64,000 bases of DNA from Pseudorhodobacter sp. PARRP1 (GCA_002256245.1 NKIU01000001.1:486232-550231); one strand, 5' to 3'. Positions 27,686 to 38,495 are shown, counted from the stretch's first letter. Made by a program: numbers and translations. The notes: generated by a model not told the origin, from the letters alone.

Positions 27686-29803
27686 TCAGGGCTTGCGTGT
27701 CATATCACGATGCCGCGACACTTGTGCGACATCGGTTTCGGCCTCGAGTGCCGTCATCACCATGTGCAAGTGTTCAACGTCGCGCAAGTCCACGTCAATG
27801 ATAAGTCTGTAAAAATCCGGTTTACGTTCTGTGAACCGCAGATCGGATATGTTGGCTTTCTGCTCGCCAATCAAGGTGCAGACCCGGCCCAAAACGCCCG
27901 CGTCGTTGGATATGGCAACATCCAGCGCAACGGTGTTGACGGGGGCGTGGCGGCCCGCGTGCCATTGCAGATCAACCCAGCGGTTGGGTTGTTCTTCAAA
28001 CTCCTCGAGCGCGGGGCAATCGATGGCGTGGATCAACACACCTTGGCCGCGATAGGTGATGCCGACGATGCGTTCGCCCGGCAAGGGCTGGCAGCAGGGG
28101 GCGCGGCGGAAGGTCTGATCATCGGGCATACCGATCACGGCGCGGGCGGATTCGACCTCATCCGGGCCGTGCTGGATCAGTTCGGGATAAAGGGTTTCGA
28201 CAACCTTGCGGGCGGTCAGTTCGGCAGCACCAAGGGCGGCGAGAAGTTCAACTTCATCCGGCATCCCCAGCATTTTGGCGGCGGTGCGCAGGGCCTTGTC
28301 TGTGGCCTTTTTGCCAACATGTTCAAAGGCCGCGCGGGCGAGTTCTTGGCCCAGACGCACGAAACGCCCGCGATCTTCTTCGCGCAGCGATTTGCGAATC
28401 GCCGCCTTGGCGCGGCCGGTGGTGACAATGTCGATCCAACTGGCCTGCGGGCGCTGGCCTTCGGCGGTGATAATCTCAACCGATTGGCCGTTCTTCAGCC
28501 GCGTCCACAGCGGCACGCGGATGCCGTCGATCTTGGCCGAGACGCAGGAATTGCCGATGCGGGTGTGGATCGAATAGGCGTAGTCCAAGGGCGTCGCCCC
28601 GCGCGGCAGTTGCACCACATCGCCCTTGGGGGTGAAGCAGAACACCTGATCGGAATACATTTCCAATTTGACGTTTTCGAGGAATTCGTCGTGGTCGCCC
28701 TCGTCCAGACGCTCGGTCATCGAGGCGATCCATTTGGCGGGATCGACGGCGAAGGGGTTCTTGGCGCGCACGCCTTCGCGGTAAGACCAGTGCGCGGCCA
28801 CGCCCGCTTCGGCGACCTCGTGCATCTCGCGCGTGCGTATCTGCACCTCGACCCGCTTGCCATCGCGGCCAGACACCGTGGTGTGGATTGAGCGGTAACC
28901 GTTGGATTTCGGCTGACTGAGGTAGTCTTTGAAACGGCCCGGCACCGCGCGCCAGCGTTGGTGGATCACGCCCAAGATGCGGTAGCAATCGGCGACCGAG
29001 GCGCAGATGACGCGGAAGCCGTAGATGTCGGACAGACGCGAAAACGCGAGGTCTTTTTCCTGCATTTTGCGCCAGATGGAGTAGGGTTTTTTGGCGCGAC
29101 CATACACATCGGCGTCGATCTGCACCTTTTCCAGCACGGTGCGGATGTCGGCGGTGATCTGATGCACCACGTCGCCGGATTCGCGTTGCAGGGTCAGAAA
29201 GCGGCGGATGATGGAATTGCGGGCTTCGGGGTTCAGCACGCGGAACGACAGGTCTTCAAGTTCCTCGCGCATCCACTGCATACCCATGCGACCGGCAAGC
29301 GGTGCATAGATTTCCATGGTCTCGCGGGCCTTTTGCGCCTGCTTTTCCGGCTTCATCGACTTGATGGTGCGCATGTTGTGCAGACGGTCAGCCAGCTTGA
29401 CCAGGATCACCCGCAGGTCTTTCGACATCGCCATGAACAGCTTGCGGAAGTTTTCCGCCTGCTGCGATTCGGTGTTGGAGAGTTGCAGGTTGGTCAGCTT
29501 GGTGACGCCATCGACCAGTTCCGCCACTTCCTCGCCAAACAGTTTGGCGACCTCGGCATAGGTGGATTTGGTGTCTTCGATGGTGTCGTGCAGCAGTGCC
29601 GTGATGATGGTGGCATCATCGAGTTGCTGTTCGGTCAGGATGGCTGCGACGGCGACGGGGTGGGTGAAATACGGCTCACCCGATTTGCGCATCTGGCCTT
29701 CGTGCATCGCCGCGCCATAGGCATAAGCCCGGCGGATCAGTTCGGAATTGCAGCGCGGATTGTAGTTTTTAACCAGGGCGATGAGGTCTTCAACGTCGAT
29801 CAT
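27686..29803 (-). CDS. rsh: Bifunctional (p)ppGpp synthetase/hydrolase (RelA/SpoT, Rsh)
   Basis: Single long RSH enzyme of alphaproteobacteria, making and degrading the stringent-response alarmone. The 705-residue protein has an HD hydrolase domain (LLHDTIEDT near residue 68), then a synthetase domain with GRAKKPYSIWRKM and EVQIRTREMHEVAE. TGS, helical and C-terminal ACT domains follow. Both catalytic halves look intact. I use the ATG at 29803; a GTG one codon earlier is possible. It lies 27 bp after rpoZ, an arrangement shared with spoT in many proteobacteria. Confidence 0.96.
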   Translation of the reverse strand: MIDVEDLIALVKNYNPRCNSELIRRAYAYGAAMHEGQMRKSGEPYFTHPVAVAAILTEQQLDDATIITALLHDTIEDTKSTYAEVAKLFGEEVAELVDGVTKLTNLQLSNTESQQAENFRKLFMAMSKDLRVILVKLADRLHNMRTIKSMKPEKQAQKARETMEIYAPLAGRMGMQWMREELEDLSFRVLNPEARNSIIRRFLTLQRESGDVVHQITADIRTVLEKVQIDADVYGRAKKPYSIWRKMQEKDLAFSRLSDIYGFRVICASVADCYRILGVIHQRWRAVPGRFKDYLSQPKSNGYRSIHTTVSGRDGKRVEVQIRTREMHEVAEAGVAAHWSYREGVRAKNPFAVDPAKWIASMTERLDEGDHDEFLENVKLEMYSDQVFCFTPKGDVVQLPRGATPLDYAYSIHTRIGNSCVSAKIDGIRVPLWTRLKNGQSVEIITAEGQRPQASWIDIVTTGRAKAAIRKSLREEDRGRFVRLGQELARAAFEHVGKKATDKALRTAAKMLGMPDEVELLAALGAAELTARKVVETLYPELIQHGPDEVESARAVIGMPDDQTFRRAPCCQPLPGERIVGITYRGQGVLIHAIDCPALEEFEEQPNRWVDLQWHAGRHAPVNTVALDVAISNDAGVLGRVCTLIGEQKANISDLRFTERKPDFYRLIIDVDLRDVEHLHMVMTALEAETDVAQVSRHRDMTRKP

Positions 29804-29830
29804 CACCGCCCCACAAGGCCAAATACAGGC

Positions 29831-30184
29831 TTAAAGCTCGCCCTGGGCTTCCATCAGCGCGCGCAGCAGCTTTTCTTCCGACATATCGTCCTGCATCGGG
29901 CGATCAATTTCGCCAGACATCAGCAAAGCCATCTGATCTTCTTCCGGCTCGTCCACTTCGATCTGGGTCTGGTGACCTTCGATCATGCGTTCGCGCAAGC
30001 TGTCTGCCAGTTGGGTTTCCTCGGCGATTTCGCGCAGGGCCACCACCGGGTTCTTGTCGTTGTCACGATCCACCGTCGCGGCAGAGCCGGACTGGATTTC
30101 GCGCGCCCGATGGGCCGCAAGCAGGACAAGTTCGAACCGGTTCGGAACTTTATCGACGCAATCTTCAACCGTCACGCGGGCCAT
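29831..30184 (-). CDS. rpoZ: RNA polymerase omega subunit
   Basis: 117-residue omega subunit with [30 protein letters not shown] at the N-terminus, the universal family core, and the [11 protein letters not shown] segment. The C-terminus is a charged tail typical of alphaproteobacteria. It is the first gene of the long minus-strand operon running to DUF1491. The 90-bp spacer toward folK presumably holds its promoter. Confidence 0.96.
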   Translation of the reverse strand: MARVTVEDCVDKVPNRFELVLLAAHRAREIQSGSAATVDRDNDKNPVVALREIAEETQLADSLRERMIEGHQTQIEVDEPEEDQMALLMSGEIDRPMQDDMSEEKLLRALMEAQGEL

Positions 30185-30274
30185 GAAAGACTCCAGTAGG
30201 GGAGGGGCTTTGAAGTGGTCTATCTAGGCGCGATGTTGGCGCTTGACAAGTGGATAATCAAAGCCATGCCCAGA

Positions 30275-30856
30275 TCAGTCTTGCGGCAGCGCCACCACTT
30301 CGGCGCGCTCGCGGGCGGGAAGTGCGGCCAGCATCTGCGCCACCGTCAGACCGCTGAGCGGATGGCGCCAATCGGGGGCCACATCGGCCAGCGGCACCAG
30401 CACGAAGGCGCGCTCGGCCAGACGCGGATGCGGCAGGATTAACTGATCGGGGGCAAGGCGGCGCTGATCGTCGGGGGGAAGATTTTTCCACAGAAGATAG
30501 GTTTCGGCATCAGGAAGCACTGATTCGCCCAGCGCCAACAGGTCGATATCAAGACTGCGCATCCCCCAGCGCTGCACCCGCTCGCGCCCGAATTTCGCCT
30601 CGACCGTATGCAAACAAGTTAATATGTCGGCAGCCGTATCAAAATGACGCAACGTAACCACCGCCGCCGCGTTCACGTAGTCGGGCCCGGCCCCGGCGGG
30701 AAAACATGGCGTTTGATACAGGTTGCTCAGCTTGTGGACGGGCAGGCCGACCCGGCCAAGTTCCGCTATAGCGGCAAGAATCGTTGATTTTGGCGACATC
30801 TCGCCGAAATTCAGGTTTGCGCCAAATGCAACCAGAGCGTGCTTTTGTGTTGGCAT
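30275..30856 (-). CDS. folK: 2-amino-4-hydroxy-6-hydroxymethyldihydropteridine diphosphokinase
   Basis: Folate pathway enzyme that pyrophosphorylates hydroxymethyldihydropterin. The 193-residue protein begins [18 protein letters not shown]. It has the substrate loop [21 protein letters not shown] and the Mg-binding signature [15 protein letters not shown], with [23 protein letters not shown] at the C-terminal side. I chose the ATG at 30856, as the longer frame is unconserved. It is divergent from the NYN gene across 142 bp. Confidence 0.95.
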   Translation of the reverse strand: MPTQKHALVAFGANLNFGEMSPKSTILAAIAELGRVGLPVHKLSNLYQTPCFPAGAGPDYVNAAAVVTLRHFDTAADILTCLHTVEAKFGRERVQRWGMRSLDIDLLALGESVLPDAETYLLWKNLPPDDQRRLAPDQLILPHPRLAERAFVLVPLADVAPDWRHPLSGLTVAQMLAALPARERAEVVALPQD

Positions 30857-30998
30857 GGTTGTTGGTATCCTCACAACAGATTGGCTTGCCCGTCGGCGCG
30901 CGACCCTGCTATTCACAATCACCGCTGCCGCCTTATCTACATTATGTGGACCACTCACGAAAGCGCGGCTGGCGAACAGATTTTTCGAGGGGATAACG

Positions 30999-31571
30999 AT
31001 GTTTTACAAGGACGAACGGCTTGCGCTGTTCATTGATGGATCGAACCTTTACGCGGCCGCAAAGGCACTGGGGTTTGACATCGACTATAAGTTGCTGCGT
31101 CAAGAGTTCATGCGTCGGGGCAAGTTGCTTCGGGCGTTCTATTACACCGCGCTGTTGGAAAACGACGAATACTCGCCGATCCGCCCGCTGGTCGATTGGC
31201 TGAACTACAACGGCTTCACCATGGTCACCAAACCGGCCAAGGAATACACCGACAGCCAGGGCCGCCGTAAGGTCAAGGGCAACATGGATATCGAGTTGAC
31301 GGTGGATGCGATGGAGTTGGCGCCGCGAGTCGATCATGTGGTGATCTTTTCGGGCGATGGCGACTTCCGCCCGCTGGTGGAAAGCTTGCAGCGTCAGGGC
31401 GTTCGGGTTTCGGTGGTCTCGACCATCCGCAGCCAACCGCCGATGATTGCCGACGAATTGCGCCGTCAGGCCGACAACTTCATCGAGTTGGACGAATTGC
31501 GCGACGTGATCGGTCGCCCGCCGCGCGAGCCCCGGCTTGAGCGCGACGAAATGGCGGTAGATGCACAGTAA
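30999..31571 (+). CDS. NYN domain (LabA/DUF88-like) protein
   Basis: A 190-residue PIN-like nuclease-fold protein. Acidic residues cluster in [28 protein letters not shown] and [14 protein letters not shown], matching the NYN metal site. The [13 protein letters not shown] segment near the end is typical of the LabA branch. A single-strand RNase role is known for NYN proteins in general but not shown for this branch. GAGGGG precedes the ATG at 30999 by 7 bases. It is followed directly by the next gene (stop and GTG adjacent). Confidence 0.88.
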   Translation: MFYKDERLALFIDGSNLYAAAKALGFDIDYKLLRQEFMRRGKLLRAFYYTALLENDEYSPIRPLVDWLNYNGFTMVTKPAKEYTDSQGRRKVKGNMDIELTVDAMELAPRVDHVVIFSGDGDFRPLVESLQRQGVRVSVVSTIRSQPPMIADELRRQADNFIELDELRDVIGRPPREPRLERDEMAVDAQ

Positions 31572-32192
31572 GTGACGGAAGTTCCCCAGACTTCTGATCT
31601 GCATGAAAAGCCGGGGCGGGAAACTGCCTCGGCTTTCGCTTTGCGCCCAAGCCGCGATTTCGATGGCGGTCTGCTGGAGCGGTGGACCTATACGCTGAGC
31701 GCCGACGATGCGCTGGCCTATTTGCGCTTGCGGCGGGAATGGCCGGGTTGGGCGAAATGGGCGCTGGGGGCGTGGTTTGTCGCGGGCGGTGCGGTGTTCG
31801 GGCTGCTCCCGGATGCGGTGGCCGGGGATGCGGGGACGTGGCGCAACTGGGCGGTGTTTGGCGGCGTGATGGCGGTGCAATGGGCGCTGGTTTTGGCCGG
31901 ACTGAACCTGTGGCAACATGGGCGGGCGCGGCGGATGGTGCCCAGGCCGGTGCAGGCGGAGTTTGAGGAATGGGTGGATTGCGTCGCAGGCACCGATATT
32001 CTGTCGCTGGATTGCGCGTATCTGTCGCCCGAATTGATCGGACAGGTGGTGCAAACGCCGACGCATCTGTTTGTGCTGAACTTCGGCACCGCGATTGTGG
32101 TGCCTGTCCGGGTGTTCAGCGATGCCAGCGCGATGGCCCAGCATCTGCGTGAATTGGCCGCTGGCCCCTATTACTTTGACGCCCAAGACTAG
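31572..32192 (+). CDS. YcxB-like two-helix membrane protein
   Basis: A 206-residue protein starting with GTG immediately after the stop of the NYN gene. A polar N-terminus of about 30 residues and [15 protein letters not shown] lead to two hydrophobic helices (about 61-79 and 92-112). A C-terminal domain follows whose [23 protein letters not shown] strand resembles YcxB-like domains. No catalytic residues are recognisable. Membership of YcxB is a moderate-strength guess; the pairing with the NYN gene suggests cotranscription. Confidence 0.65.
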   Translation: MTEVPQTSDLHEKPGRETASAFALRPSRDFDGGLLERWTYTLSADDALAYLRLRREWPGWAKWALGAWFVAGGAVFGLLPDAVAGDAGTWRNWAVFGGVMAVQWALVLAGLNLWQHGRARRMVPRPVQAEFEEWVDCVAGTDILSLDCAYLSPELIGQVVQTPTHLFVLNFGTAIVVPVRVFSDASAMAQHLRELAAGPYYFDAQD

Positions 32193-32241
32193 ACGAAACC
32201 CGCCCTTGGCCTTAGGTCTTGTGCGAAACATGAGAGCCGCC

Positions 32242-33207
32242 ATGACCCTGCCGCCCCCTGCCCTGCCGCCCTTGACGCTTTATCTGGCCGCCCCGCGCGG
32301 ATTTTGTGCGGGCGTGGACCGCGCCATCAAGATCGTTGAACTCGCGCTGCAAAAATGGGGCGCGCCGGTCTATGTGCGCCACGAGATCGTGCATAACAAA
32401 TTCGTCGTCGATGCCCTGCGCGCGCAGGGTGCGGTTTTTGTTGAAGAATTGGACGACTGCCCGGTGGACCGCCCGGTGATATTCTCGGCCCACGGCGTGC
32501 CGAAATCGGTGCCAGCGGCGGCAGAGGCGCGGGCGATGATCGCGGTGGATGCCACCTGCCCCTTGGTCACGAAAGTGCATAACGAGGCGCAGCGCCATTC
32601 CGAGGCGGGCTTGCAGATGGTGATGATCGGCCATCAGGGCCACCCCGAAACCATTGGCACCATGGGACAATTGCCTGAAGGCGAGGTCCTGCTGGTGGAA
32701 ACCGCCGAGGATGTGGCGGGGCTGGTGGTGCGTGATCCGGGCCGCTTGGCCTATATCACCCAGACCACTTTGTCGGTCGATGACACGGCGGGGATTGTGG
32801 CCGCGTTGCAGGCGCGGTTTCCGGCAATCGTTGGCCCGCACAAGGAAGACATTTGCTATGCCACCACCAACCGGCAGACGGCGGTGAAGGCGATTGCGGG
32901 CAAGATCGACGCGCTGCTGGTGATTGGTGCGCCGAATTCGTCGAACTCGCGCAGGCTGGTAGAGGTTGGCCGCTCGGCGGGTTGTGGCTATGCGCAGCTG
33001 GTGCAGCGGGCGTCCGAGATTGACTGGCGCGCGCTGGAGGGGGTGACGGCGGTGGGCGTAACGGCGGGGGCTTCGGCACCCGAAGTGCTGGTAAACGAGG
33101 TGATCGACGCCTTCCGCGCGCGGTTTGATACGCGGGTGGAACTGGTTGAAACCGCACAGGAAAACATCGAATTCAAGGTGCCGCGGATTTTGCGTGAGGC
33201 GGTATGA
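32242..33207 (+). CDS. ispH: 4-hydroxy-3-methylbut-2-enyl diphosphate reductase
   Basis: Last enzyme of the non-mevalonate isoprenoid pathway, converting HMBPP to IPP and DMAPP with a [4Fe-4S] cluster. Cluster cysteines are Cys22 (APRGFCAG), Cys106 (DATCPLV) and Cys205 ([10 protein letters not shown]). [11 protein letters not shown] and [13 protein letters not shown] are the conserved substrate segments. The ATG at 32242 gives 321 residues; an ATG four codons earlier is possible. It overlaps the next gene by 4 bp. Confidence 0.96.
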   Translation: MTLPPPALPPLTLYLAAPRGFCAGVDRAIKIVELALQKWGAPVYVRHEIVHNKFVVDALRAQGAVFVEELDDCPVDRPVIFSAHGVPKSVPAAAEARAMIAVDATCPLVTKVHNEAQRHSEAGLQMVMIGHQGHPETIGTMGQLPEGEVLLVETAEDVAGLVVRDPGRLAYITQTTLSVDDTAGIVAALQARFPAIVGPHKEDICYATTNRQTAVKAIAGKIDALLVIGAPNSSNSRRLVEVGRSAGCGYAQLVQRASEIDWRALEGVTAVGVTAGASAPEVLVNEVIDAFRARFDTRVELVETAQENIEFKVPRILREAV

Positions 33208-33635
33208 CGGCTGTTCCGCGCGCGGCTTTGTGGCTGGGTTTGGCCGGGCTGATCCCGTTTGTGGGCGCGGCCATTTCGGCGCTAACCGGACAGCCAGCGG
33301 TTCTGGCGGGGTTTGAGCAACGGCTGATGCTGCATTATGGCATCATCATTCTGGCGTTCATGTCGGGCGTGCTGTGGGGGTTCAGCACAAAAGCCGAAGG
33401 CACGCAGGCCGCTGTGGGCTATGGACTTTCGGTGCTGCCCGCACTTTGGGCGTTTTTCACCACGATGGGCGATGCGCAATCGGGGCTGCTGGCGCTGATG
33501 GTGGGGTTTGTGGGGCTGCTGGGCCTTGACTGGCAGTTCTGGCGCAGCGGTCTGGCACCGGCTTGGTGGATGCGTTTGCGGTTGATTTTGTCCGCCGGGG
33601 TGCTGGCATGTCTGGCCGTGGGGCTTTATGCGTAA
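33204..33635 (+). CDS. DUF3429 domain-containing membrane protein
   Basis: A 143-residue integral membrane protein with four to five hydrophobic helices. DUF3429 features are [17 protein letters not shown], the [16 protein letters not shown] block and [11 protein letters not shown]. The start codon overlaps the ispH stop (ATGA), so it is translationally coupled. Function is unknown. Confidence 0.85.
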   Translation: MTAVPRAALWLGLAGLIPFVGAAISALTGQPAVLAGFEQRLMLHYGIIILAFMSGVLWGFSTKAEGTQAAVGYGLSVLPALWAFFTTMGDAQSGLLALMVGFVGLLGLDWQFWRSGLAPAWWMRLRLILSAGVLACLAVGLYA

Positions 33636-33662
33636 AGCCGCCTTGATCTGAACGGACCCCCT

Positions 33663-34124
33663 ATGCCAGAGCTTTTTGCCTATACCGATGGTGCCTGTTC
33701 GGGCAACCCCGGCCCCGGTGGCTGGGGGGTGCTGATGCTGGCGCGCGAGGGTGGCGCGGTGGTGAAAGAGCGCACGCTGTCGGGCGGCGAGGCGCATACC
33801 ACCAACAACCGGATGGAACTGCTGGCCGCGATTTCCGCGCTGGAGGCTTTGACTCGGGCGTCCGAGTTGACCATCGTGACCGACAGCGCCTATGTGAAAA
33901 ACGGCGTAACCGAGTGGATTCACGGCTGGAAGCGTAACGGCTGGAAAACGTCCGGAAAAGATCCGGTGAAAAATGTTGATCTGTGGCAACGGCTTGACGC
34001 GGCACAGGCCAAGCACAAGGTGGTCTGGCGCTGGATCAAAGGCCACGCGGGTCACGCGGAAAATGAGCGCGCGGACGAGTTGGCGCGCGCCGGGATGGCC
34101 CCGTTCAAGCCAGCAAAGCTATAG
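33663..34124 (+). CDS. rnhA: Ribonuclease HI
   Basis: Cleaves RNA of RNA-DNA hybrids. The 153-residue protein has the catalytic acidic set: Asp in [16 protein letters not shown], Glu in TNNRMELLA, Asp in IVTDSAYV and Asp in NERADELAR. Length and motifs are those of the E. coli type. Its TAG stop abuts the stop of the convergent glycosyltransferase gene within CTATAG. Confidence 0.97.
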   Translation: MPELFAYTDGACSGNPGPGGWGVLMLAREGGAVVKERTLSGGEAHTTNNRMELLAAISALEALTRASELTIVTDSAYVKNGVTEWIHGWKRNGWKTSGKDPVKNVDLWQRLDAAQAKHKVVWRWIKGHAGHAENERADELARAGMAPFKPAKL

Positions 34125-34934
34125 CTGCGGCAGATAGGGAAAGCGGGCGCGCACATCGGCGTCCTGCCGCCAATCGGGCACCGCGCGCCATTTCGCGCTG
34201 ACCTCAACGCGGGAATCGTTCGCCTCGTGCACCGAACGCACGAACATCGGCTGCCCCCCGACCAAGCGGTGCGGATATTCGAGCGGGGTTTTGCGGTGGC
34301 GGATTTGCAGGATATTGCGGCCGTCACGCGTGCCCGCCATCGCCAGACCAAGGTTGATGAACGGATAGCGGTGGTGGTAAAGCCCGTAGGTTTCGGCATC
34401 TTTCGATGACAAATCAAGACCATAGCCTCGGCTGAACGAGACAAAGCGCAGATCGTCGGAGCTATTGAGGGGCGGCAATTGTGCCATCTCGGCCCGCATC
34501 CTGGCGATCAGATCGGTGGAAAAGCCGTCGTCATCATCCAAGACCGTCTGCAGCACCGGCGCGTCATCCGGGTAGCGCGCGGTGATGAACTGCGCCAGAT
34601 GGCGATGCGCGATCCCGGCGCGGCGGGGCAGAATGGTGTAGCGCCCCTTGGGCAAAGCCTCGGCGCAGACATCGGCCAGACTGCGCTGCGCCCACCGCGG
34701 CATGGCATAGCTGGACAGGATCATCAGGTGAAAATTCTGATCGGTTTGTGCGCCAAGCGACGGCAACGGCAGGCTTTGCAGCAGGCCCAGACGCATGATC
34801 AGCCGATCCTGATCAAACAACAACGCCTGATCCTTTGAGAAATCGCTTTTCCAACCCGAGGTGCCGAAATAGGAAAACCGCAGCGCAATCAGCACTTCCT
34901 GGCGCGCCACGAAATCCTGCCACTGTGCTGTCAT
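34119..34934 (-). CDS. Putative rhamnosyltransferase-type glycosyltransferase
   Basis: A 271-residue protein resembling the putative rhamnosyl transferase family of Rhodobacteraceae. It has [11 protein letters not shown] near the N-terminus, then [28 protein letters not shown]-type segments, [17 protein letters not shown] (an acidic DDDD metal/nucleotide-sugar site) and a C-terminal HEANDSRV. No membrane helix is seen, so it is probably a cytoplasmic enzyme of surface-polysaccharide synthesis. It is the last gene of the minus-strand glycan cluster. The donor sugar is not determinable. Confidence 0.75.
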   Translation of the reverse strand: MTAQWQDFVARQEVLIALRFSYFGTSGWKSDFSKDQALLFDQDRLIMRLGLLQSLPLPSLGAQTDQNFHLMILSSYAMPRWAQRSLADVCAEALPKGRYTILPRRAGIAHRHLAQFITARYPDDAPVLQTVLDDDDGFSTDLIARMRAEMAQLPPLNSSDDLRFVSFSRGYGLDLSSKDAETYGLYHHRYPFINLGLAMAGTRDGRNILQIRHRKTPLEYPHRLVGGQPMFVRSVHEANDSRVEVSAKWRAVPDWRQDADVRARFPYLPQL

Positions 34935-34973
34935 GTGGTTAGTGCGCTGAAATCATTACGAAACTCGGCTTGC

Positions 34974-35705
34974 TCATATCCAATCGAGATTGACCTTGCC
35001 CGTCGGATACTTGGCAGCCACGGTTTCACGCAGGGCTTTGTAGCGTTCGCGCAGGTCTTTGAATTTGCGCTCATGCGTCTCGGCAACCATGGCGCGGATA
35101 TTTGTGAACAAATCTTCACGATCGAGGGTTTCAAGGATAGCAAGCTCTGCCCCCTCAATATCCATCTTGATGAAAGCGATCTCTCCGCGCGCCGCGACGT
35201 GCTCTCGCACCAATGTCGGAAAATCGAGGAGTGTCACCTCGACCGCGTTTTCAGCGTCAATCCGGCGTCCGCCGTCAAGGATGGTGCTTTTGACCGAAGC
35301 GCCATCGGGATTGTCGCCAAAGTTATCCGCCCGCATCAGCCGGATACTGCCCGCCCCCACCCCGACGGCGGCATTGATCAGCGTGACATTCGGCGTGTTT
35401 GCGAACTTTTGTTCAAGAACAGAAAACGCATAGGGATCAGGCTCATACGCCAGCACATCCGCCCCGGTTGCCGCCAACACGGCGGTGACCACGCCCATGT
35501 TCGCCCCGCAATCCATCACCAGATCGCCGGGGCGCAACATCGCGGTGATCGCCGTCATGTAACCCTCCGCCCAAGCCTTGCGCTGGTTGCGCTTCTGGCG
35601 GCGGATCAGCGCCTCCACCTCATCGGGGGTCGAGGGTAAGGGCTTGGCGGCCTTGTCTTTTTTGGCCTTTTTGTCCTGCGGTTCGGCCTCGTCAGCGTCG
35701 TTCAT
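34974..35705 (-). CDS. FkbM family methyltransferase
   Basis: A 243-residue SAM-dependent methyltransferase. A Lys-rich N-terminal linker precedes motif I VMDCGANMGVVTAVLA, motif II LAYEPDPYAF and IAFIKMDIEGAELAILE, the hallmark FkbM segment. FkbM enzymes O-methylate sugars or other hydroxyls. It starts at 35705, overlapping the stop of the upstream glycosyltransferase (ATGA), which supports a shared glycan pathway. Confidence 0.88.
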   Translation of the reverse strand: MNDADEAEPQDKKAKKDKAAKPLPSTPDEVEALIRRQKRNQRKAWAEGYMTAITAMLRPGDLVMDCGANMGVVTAVLAATGADVLAYEPDPYAFSVLEQKFANTPNVTLINAAVGVGAGSIRLMRADNFGDNPDGASVKSTILDGGRRIDAENAVEVTLLDFPTLVREHVAARGEIAFIKMDIEGAELAILETLDREDLFTNIRAMVAETHERKFKDLRERYKALRETVAAKYPTGKVNLDWI

Positions 35706-36517
35706 TCCTCCAGCGCCTTGGATGCATCGACGCCAATCTGCGCGCACATTCTTGCGGCATAGGAATTCGGCAGCGGCGGATTTTTCCGCCAATAGGGCTT
35801 GGTGCCATTGGTATAAAGATGCACCGACAGCGTGTTGTCGGTGAAATGCCCCTCAACCCGGCCGTACGGGTCGTAGAACACATCGTTCAACTGGAACGGC
35901 ACCGGATAGAGGTAATCCGAGGTCAGCGCCTTTTCAAAATCGCCGGTCTGCTGCGCGAAATAGGTGAAGGCCTGCGGGCCAAAAGCCGTGCGCTCGGCGT
36001 TATAAATCCGCACGGCTTGCGGCAGGCTGGTGTCTTGCTTTTCGATCCGCTTGCGCTGCTGCTTGTTGAACCAAGCCGGCGCGTCGGGCAGATTTTCATA
36101 ATAGTCCAGCAGTTGCTTGATCAACGCGCCCTGTGGCGGGATATAGACCACGCCACAGTTCAGCGCGCCCCTAAAGCCATGGCCTGCATAGATATTTTGC
36201 ATCTCGTCGGGGAAGGGCTTGTGGCAGAAGGCATCGCAATCAATCCAGATCGCATCGGTTTTCTCGATCATCTTGTAGCGGAATACGTTTGAGAGAAAGC
36301 TTTCCGAGGTCTGCCGCACGATGTCCATGTCAATCGCCATGATGTCTGTGGCGGGTTTGACGATGATGCCATCGGGCACATTCGTCACCTTGTCAGTGCA
36401 ATAAAGCGTGGTCGGATGGCCATGTGCAACATGGCTAAGCAGGCAAAGCTGGTTCAGATAATGCAACCTCTCGCCAATCCAAAGCGAGGCGACGGGTCTG
36501 CGAACGGGGGTGGACAT
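35702..36517 (-). CDS. DXD-type glycosyltransferase
   Basis: A 271-residue protein with a GT-A-like fold, the acidic motif DAIWIDCDAFCHKPF acting as the DXD metal site. RGALNCGVVYIPPQGALIK follows. It resembles the Gb3-synthase/Lgt5-like alpha-galactosyltransferase group, though the sugar is not certain. It has no signal peptide. It is coupled to the FkbM gene and lies 73 bp after the large bifunctional glycosyltransferase. Confidence 0.75.
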   Translation of the reverse strand: MSTPVRRPVASLWIGERLHYLNQLCLLSHVAHGHPTTLYCTDKVTNVPDGIIVKPATDIMAIDMDIVRQTSESFLSNVFRYKMIEKTDAIWIDCDAFCHKPFPDEMQNIYAGHGFRGALNCGVVYIPPQGALIKQLLDYYENLPDAPAWFNKQQRKRIEKQDTSLPQAVRIYNAERTAFGPQAFTYFAQQTGDFEKALTSDYLYPVPFQLNDVFYDPYGRVEGHFTDNTLSVHLYTNGTKPYWRKNPPLPNSYAARMCAQIGVDASKALEE

Positions 36518-36590
36518 GGTTACTGCCTCGTTTGTTTCGTTTTGCTTGACAATGCCGCACCGCTGTCAGGCTGTCCAGCATCGGAAATGG

Positions 36591-38495
36591 TTAACTGTGG
36601 TGGTCAGGGTCGGGCGCGCGTTCCAGACGGAAACCGCGCGCGATATTGGCGTCAAATCCGAAATCGGGCACGTAGCCCAGCGTTGCCAGTAACGCCTCTA
36701 CCTCGGGCAGCGCGGCGTGGTGCTGCTCAAGCAGGCGGCCATAGAGAAAGATTTGGGCAGGCGCAGGCGCAAGCGGTGCTGAGAGCAGGCGCTGCAGGGT
36801 TTCGGGGCCAAGCAAAGGGTCTGCCAACAGCAACGCGTCGGGCTGCAGATCAGCAATCATGGCTTGGATTGCGGCGGCCGCGTCATCGCCAAGGCTTTGA
36901 TCCAGAACAAAAAATCTGTCGTTAAAGGCACGATGGCTCAGCGCACAGACCACCCCCATCATCTGCCGCAACGCGGGATTTTGTTCATGCAGATAAAAGC
37001 GCAGGTCGGGTCGGATATTGGCGCAGTGCCCGGCAAGAAAGCCAACGGCAGAGCCAATTTCCAACACCTTGGCCTGTTCGGCCAGCACCTGCGGCATCCG
37101 GCGCGCAAGGCCGCGTTCGAACTTGCCAGACTTGATCAGCGCCCGCGCCGCATCGGTGAAAATCCGGGCATCGAGCGGCAGTTTCATGCTGTGATTGGGG
37201 TAAACCTCGGCCGTGACATCCTGCAAAAGGTTAATCTCGCCCGATTGATACGACCCCATCGGCACGGCTTCGACAGGCTCTTTCGGAACCGCCTGACGTT
37301 CGGATTTGGCCTTTGCCCCGCGCCGCTTTTCCACATCCGACATCAAGGCCGCGATCTTTTCCTTGTCGCGGGCTTGCGGCGGCTTTGCGACGATCTGGGT
37401 TATTGGCACAGTGGAAGCCTTGGCAAGATCGGCCACAAGGTGATGATAGGCCTCGGTCTGACGCAACTCGGCCAAGCGGGCTTCGGCGCGGGCAATCGCG
37501 GCGTGATGCAGGCGATGCAGAACCGGATCTTGCAGCAGCTGCGCGATGATCTGATTGCGCTGATCGGTGTAGCGCAACATGGTATCATCGCGGACTTCGT
37601 TGCGATCTTGCAGCGACCAATAGTCGGAATTATACTTATCCGCCTTATTGTTCACATTGCCGCGCATCTTGCGGATGGCATAGCTGTCAACCGACTTCAC
37701 GGCATAGTGGTTAAGCTGCACCCAATCGTAGCCAACGGTTCGGGTGATGGAGCGCCAGCCGCGAAACTTGAAGTAGTCCTCCATCTCACGGCCCGAACCG
37801 TTCAGCCATTTCACCTGATCGGGAAAGTCGGTTTCATGCCATTTCGTCTTCATTTTTGGGCGATGAATGCCCAGTTTCCACTTGTCGGCGCTGAAGGTGA
37901 AAAGGGTCTTCACCCCCCATCCCTTGTTCCATTCCTGCGGCGCAGCCCATAGATATTGTTCCGTCACCGGCGCGCGCGACCAATCCACCACGCCACCAGA
38001 CCCGAAGATGCGCCAGGTGATCACAATACCATTCGCGCCTTGCGCAGTCGTGGCGTCAAGCAGGCTGTCAAGCGTGCCATCGCCGTAGCGGATCGATAGA
38101 AATTCGTCGGCATCGAACACCATCACCCAGTCGGATTGCTGCACGACAGGTTCTTCCTGCGCGTAGTTCAAGGCTGAAGGTTGCGGCCTGATCCCCTCGG
38201 GGATGACATTGCGGCGGTGGTGACACAGGCCCAGTTCTTCCAGCCGGATCAACATGTCATCGGTGCCATCCGAACAATCGTTCGTATAGACAACCAGATC
38301 TGTAAAGCCGACCGCCAGATGATGCGCGACCCATTCGATGACATAGGCGCCTTCGTCTTTCATCATAGAAACGGCGGTGACTTGGCCATGCGGGCTGGCA
38401 TGTCGTTTCAGTGGAAAATCGATCGTCCCCCACCGATCCGCCGCGCCGTGTGGGCGCGCGGCCTGCGCTGGCTTCATATCCTTGTTTGCTGTCAC
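36591..38495 (-). CDS. Family 2 glycosyltransferase with C-terminal methyltransferase-like domain
   Basis: A 634-residue two-domain protein. The N-terminal half is a GT2-like domain: AVSMMKDEGAYVIEWVAHHLAVG, TNDCSDGTDDM and the metal motif MVFDADEFLSI. A charged linker (RDKEKIAALMSDVEKRRGAKAKS) leads to a C-terminal region with AKVLEIGSAVGFLAGHCANI. That segment looks like SAM motif I of a class I methyltransferase but is otherwise weak. I used the GTG at 38495, preceded by AGGGCAGGG; an ATG at 38555 would add 20 residues. It is the first gene of the glycan operon and may couple sugar addition with methylation. Confidence 0.72.
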   Translation of the reverse strand: MTANKDMKPAQAARPHGAADRWGTIDFPLKRHASPHGQVTAVSMMKDEGAYVIEWVAHHLAVGFTDLVVYTNDCSDGTDDMLIRLEELGLCHHRRNVIPEGIRPQPSALNYAQEEPVVQQSDWVMVFDADEFLSIRYGDGTLDSLLDATTAQGANGIVITWRIFGSGGVVDWSRAPVTEQYLWAAPQEWNKGWGVKTLFTFSADKWKLGIHRPKMKTKWHETDFPDQVKWLNGSGREMEDYFKFRGWRSITRTVGYDWVQLNHYAVKSVDSYAIRKMRGNVNNKADKYNSDYWSLQDRNEVRDDTMLRYTDQRNQIIAQLLQDPVLHRLHHAAIARAEARLAELRQTEAYHHLVADLAKASTVPITQIVAKPPQARDKEKIAALMSDVEKRRGAKAKSERQAVPKEPVEAVPMGSYQSGEINLLQDVTAEVYPNHSMKLPLDARIFTDAARALIKSGKFERGLARRMPQVLAEQAKVLEIGSAVGFLAGHCANIRPDLRFYLHEQNPALRQMMGVVCALSHRAFNDRFFVLDQSLGDDAAAAIQAMIADLQPDALLLADPLLGPETLQRLLSAPLAPAPAQIFLYGRLLEQHHAALPEVEALLATLGYVPDFGFDANIARGFRLERAPDPDHHS